From JBGSYN01 sp041750975 (lineage in GTDB: Bacteria > Pseudomonadota > Alphaproteobacteria > Geminicoccales > Geminicoccaceae), in the NCBI GenBank assembly GCA_041750975.1, contig JBGSYN010000190.1, forward strand, positions 1-16,028: a stretch of DNA of 16,028 nt. Reading direction: 5' to 3'. Below are positions 15,371 through 16,028 of the stretch, piece after piece (position 1 is the stretch's first letter; each line of letters starts with the position of its first letter). The position numbers and the translations under genes were made by a program. The notes below the pieces were generated by a model. The model did not search any database. It was given only the letters and a program-made list of their open reading frames with translations, and had not been told where the DNA came from.

Positions 15371-16028
15371 TTAGGGGCCGTCGCGCGGATGGTTGATTAG
15401 AAGTGCGTTGGTCGAGGTTGAAGGTTTCGGCATCAAGTCCGAAACGAGCGGCAGTCGGGCCGGATCGGTTCGGAAAATCACCGGGATGGGGTTGGGCTTT
15501 GGCGCAGGCTTGGTTGGTTCCGCCTTGGGAACTGGGTTCGAGACCATGGCGGGGGTCATCTCGTCGGTGAGACGCAGGCGGGCAGCGCTGACGGCTGGTG
15601 CCCAGGGCCGCGCGTTGTAGGCCATTCTTGCCGCAGCGCTTGCCGCATTGGGTTCGGCAGCGAGCTTCAACGGCGAGAGCGGAATGTCGAGCGGGGTTGC
15701 CGCCTGCGCCACCTTGCGATTGACCGCATCGGCCAGAACGCGTGCCGGATTCTTGCCGCGGCACATCTGCTCCCCGACAAAGAGCGCCACGCGAACATCC
15801 CGTTCCTCAAGTGCAATCTGCAACAGGTCGAGCGCCAGACTTTGGAGTTCCTGGAGCCGCTGTTCGGCCGGTAGATCCATCATCTCGCGGCAGCACGTGA
15901 TCAACTCCTGCAGATCGTCCTCGGCCAGCCACACCTCGACCTGTGTCGGATCGAGCCGGGACTCGCGGGCAATGTCCTCTGGCCTGATACCACGTGCCGC
16001 CCGCATCGCCACGCGCAGCTTGCCCGGC
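15371..16028 (-). CDS. Hypothetical protein with possible helix-turn-helix start and proline-rich tail, 5' end probably beyond right edge
   Basis: I do not recognise this family. The frame is open to the right edge. A GTG at 16012 is a possible start, but the codons before it (PGKLR) read smoothly into the protein, so the gene may begin outside the window. Early residues (counting from the GTG) suggest a helix-turn-helix, with GIRPEDIARESRLDPTQVEVWL around 8-29. A leucine- and glutamate-rich helical part follows at about 30-90. From about 135 the protein becomes low in structure, with a tract rich in proline and lysine (PVPKAEPTKPAPKPNPIP) near 163-180. No signal peptide or membrane helix is visible. 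It converges on pcm. A DNA-binding or scaffold role is only a guess. Confidence 0.65.
   Translation of the reverse strand, partial: PGKLRVAMRAARGIRPEDIARESRLDPTQVEVWLAEDDLQELITCCREMMDLPAEQRLQELQSLALDLLQIALEERDVRVALFVGEQMCRGKNPARVLADAVNRKVAQAATPLDIPLSPLKLAAEPNAASAAARMAYNARPWAPAVSAARLRLTDEMTPAMVSNPVPKAEPTKPAPKPNPIPVIFRTDPARLPLVSDLMPKPSTSTNALLINHPRDGP

Overview
The window looks like chromosomal DNA of a GC-rich alphaproteobacterium. The Rhodospirillales or a neighbouring order is likely, but this is inferred from gene content only. The evidence is a MoxR/DUF58/DUF4159/large membrane protein block facing a DUF1285 - Nudix CoA pyrophosphatase - DUF6111 - CCA-transferase operon, plus a three-gene tripartite tricarboxylate transporter (TTT). 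No phage, insertion sequence, CRISPR array or rRNA was seen. No stretch above 300 bases lacks a gene.

Region 1 (1-5381, minus strand) is one tightly packed operon read right to left. It encodes a MoxR AAA+ ATPase (GTG start at 5381), a DUF58 protein, a 928-residue BatA-like/DUF4159 membrane protein, and the start of another membrane protein with a von Willebrand-like region, which runs off the left edge. Adjacent genes overlap by 11 and 4 bases or are 3 bases apart, so they are probably translationally coupled. Three consecutive products carry von Willebrand-like regions, and only two of these keep an intact DxSxS metal site.

Region 2 (5481-8125, plus strand) diverges from moxR across 99 bases. 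It holds DUF1285, a Nudix CoA pyrophosphatase, DUF6111 and CCA tRNA nucleotidyltransferase, again with overlapping ends. A tRNA-Gln(CUG) gene with encoded CCA follows at 8205-8278.

Region 3 (8305-12800, minus strand) reads sulfatase, TctC-like binding protein, TctB, TctA. The sulfatase has no signal peptide and is therefore probably cytoplasmic. The simplest reading is that the transporter imports an anionic substrate, perhaps a sulfate ester, and the sulfatase cleaves it inside the cell. This is inference.

Region 4 (12937-15338, plus strand) diverges from the sulfatase and holds a short-chain dehydrogenase, an aldo/keto reductase and protein-L-isoaspartate methyltransferase. The intergenic region between regions 3 and 4 contains a perfect 14-bp palindrome, which overlaps a consensus TTGACA on the minus strand and a TTGTCA on the plus strand. 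It is the best operator candidate in the window and could co-regulate the sulfatase/transporter genes and the two oxidoreductases.

The right end (15371-16028, minus strand) is an unrecognised protein with a possible helix-turn-helix start and a proline-rich tail. It converges on pcm across a GC-rich hairpin. I found no clearly new type of system. The sulfatase/TTT/oxidoreductase cluster with its shared candidate operator is the part most worth following up.
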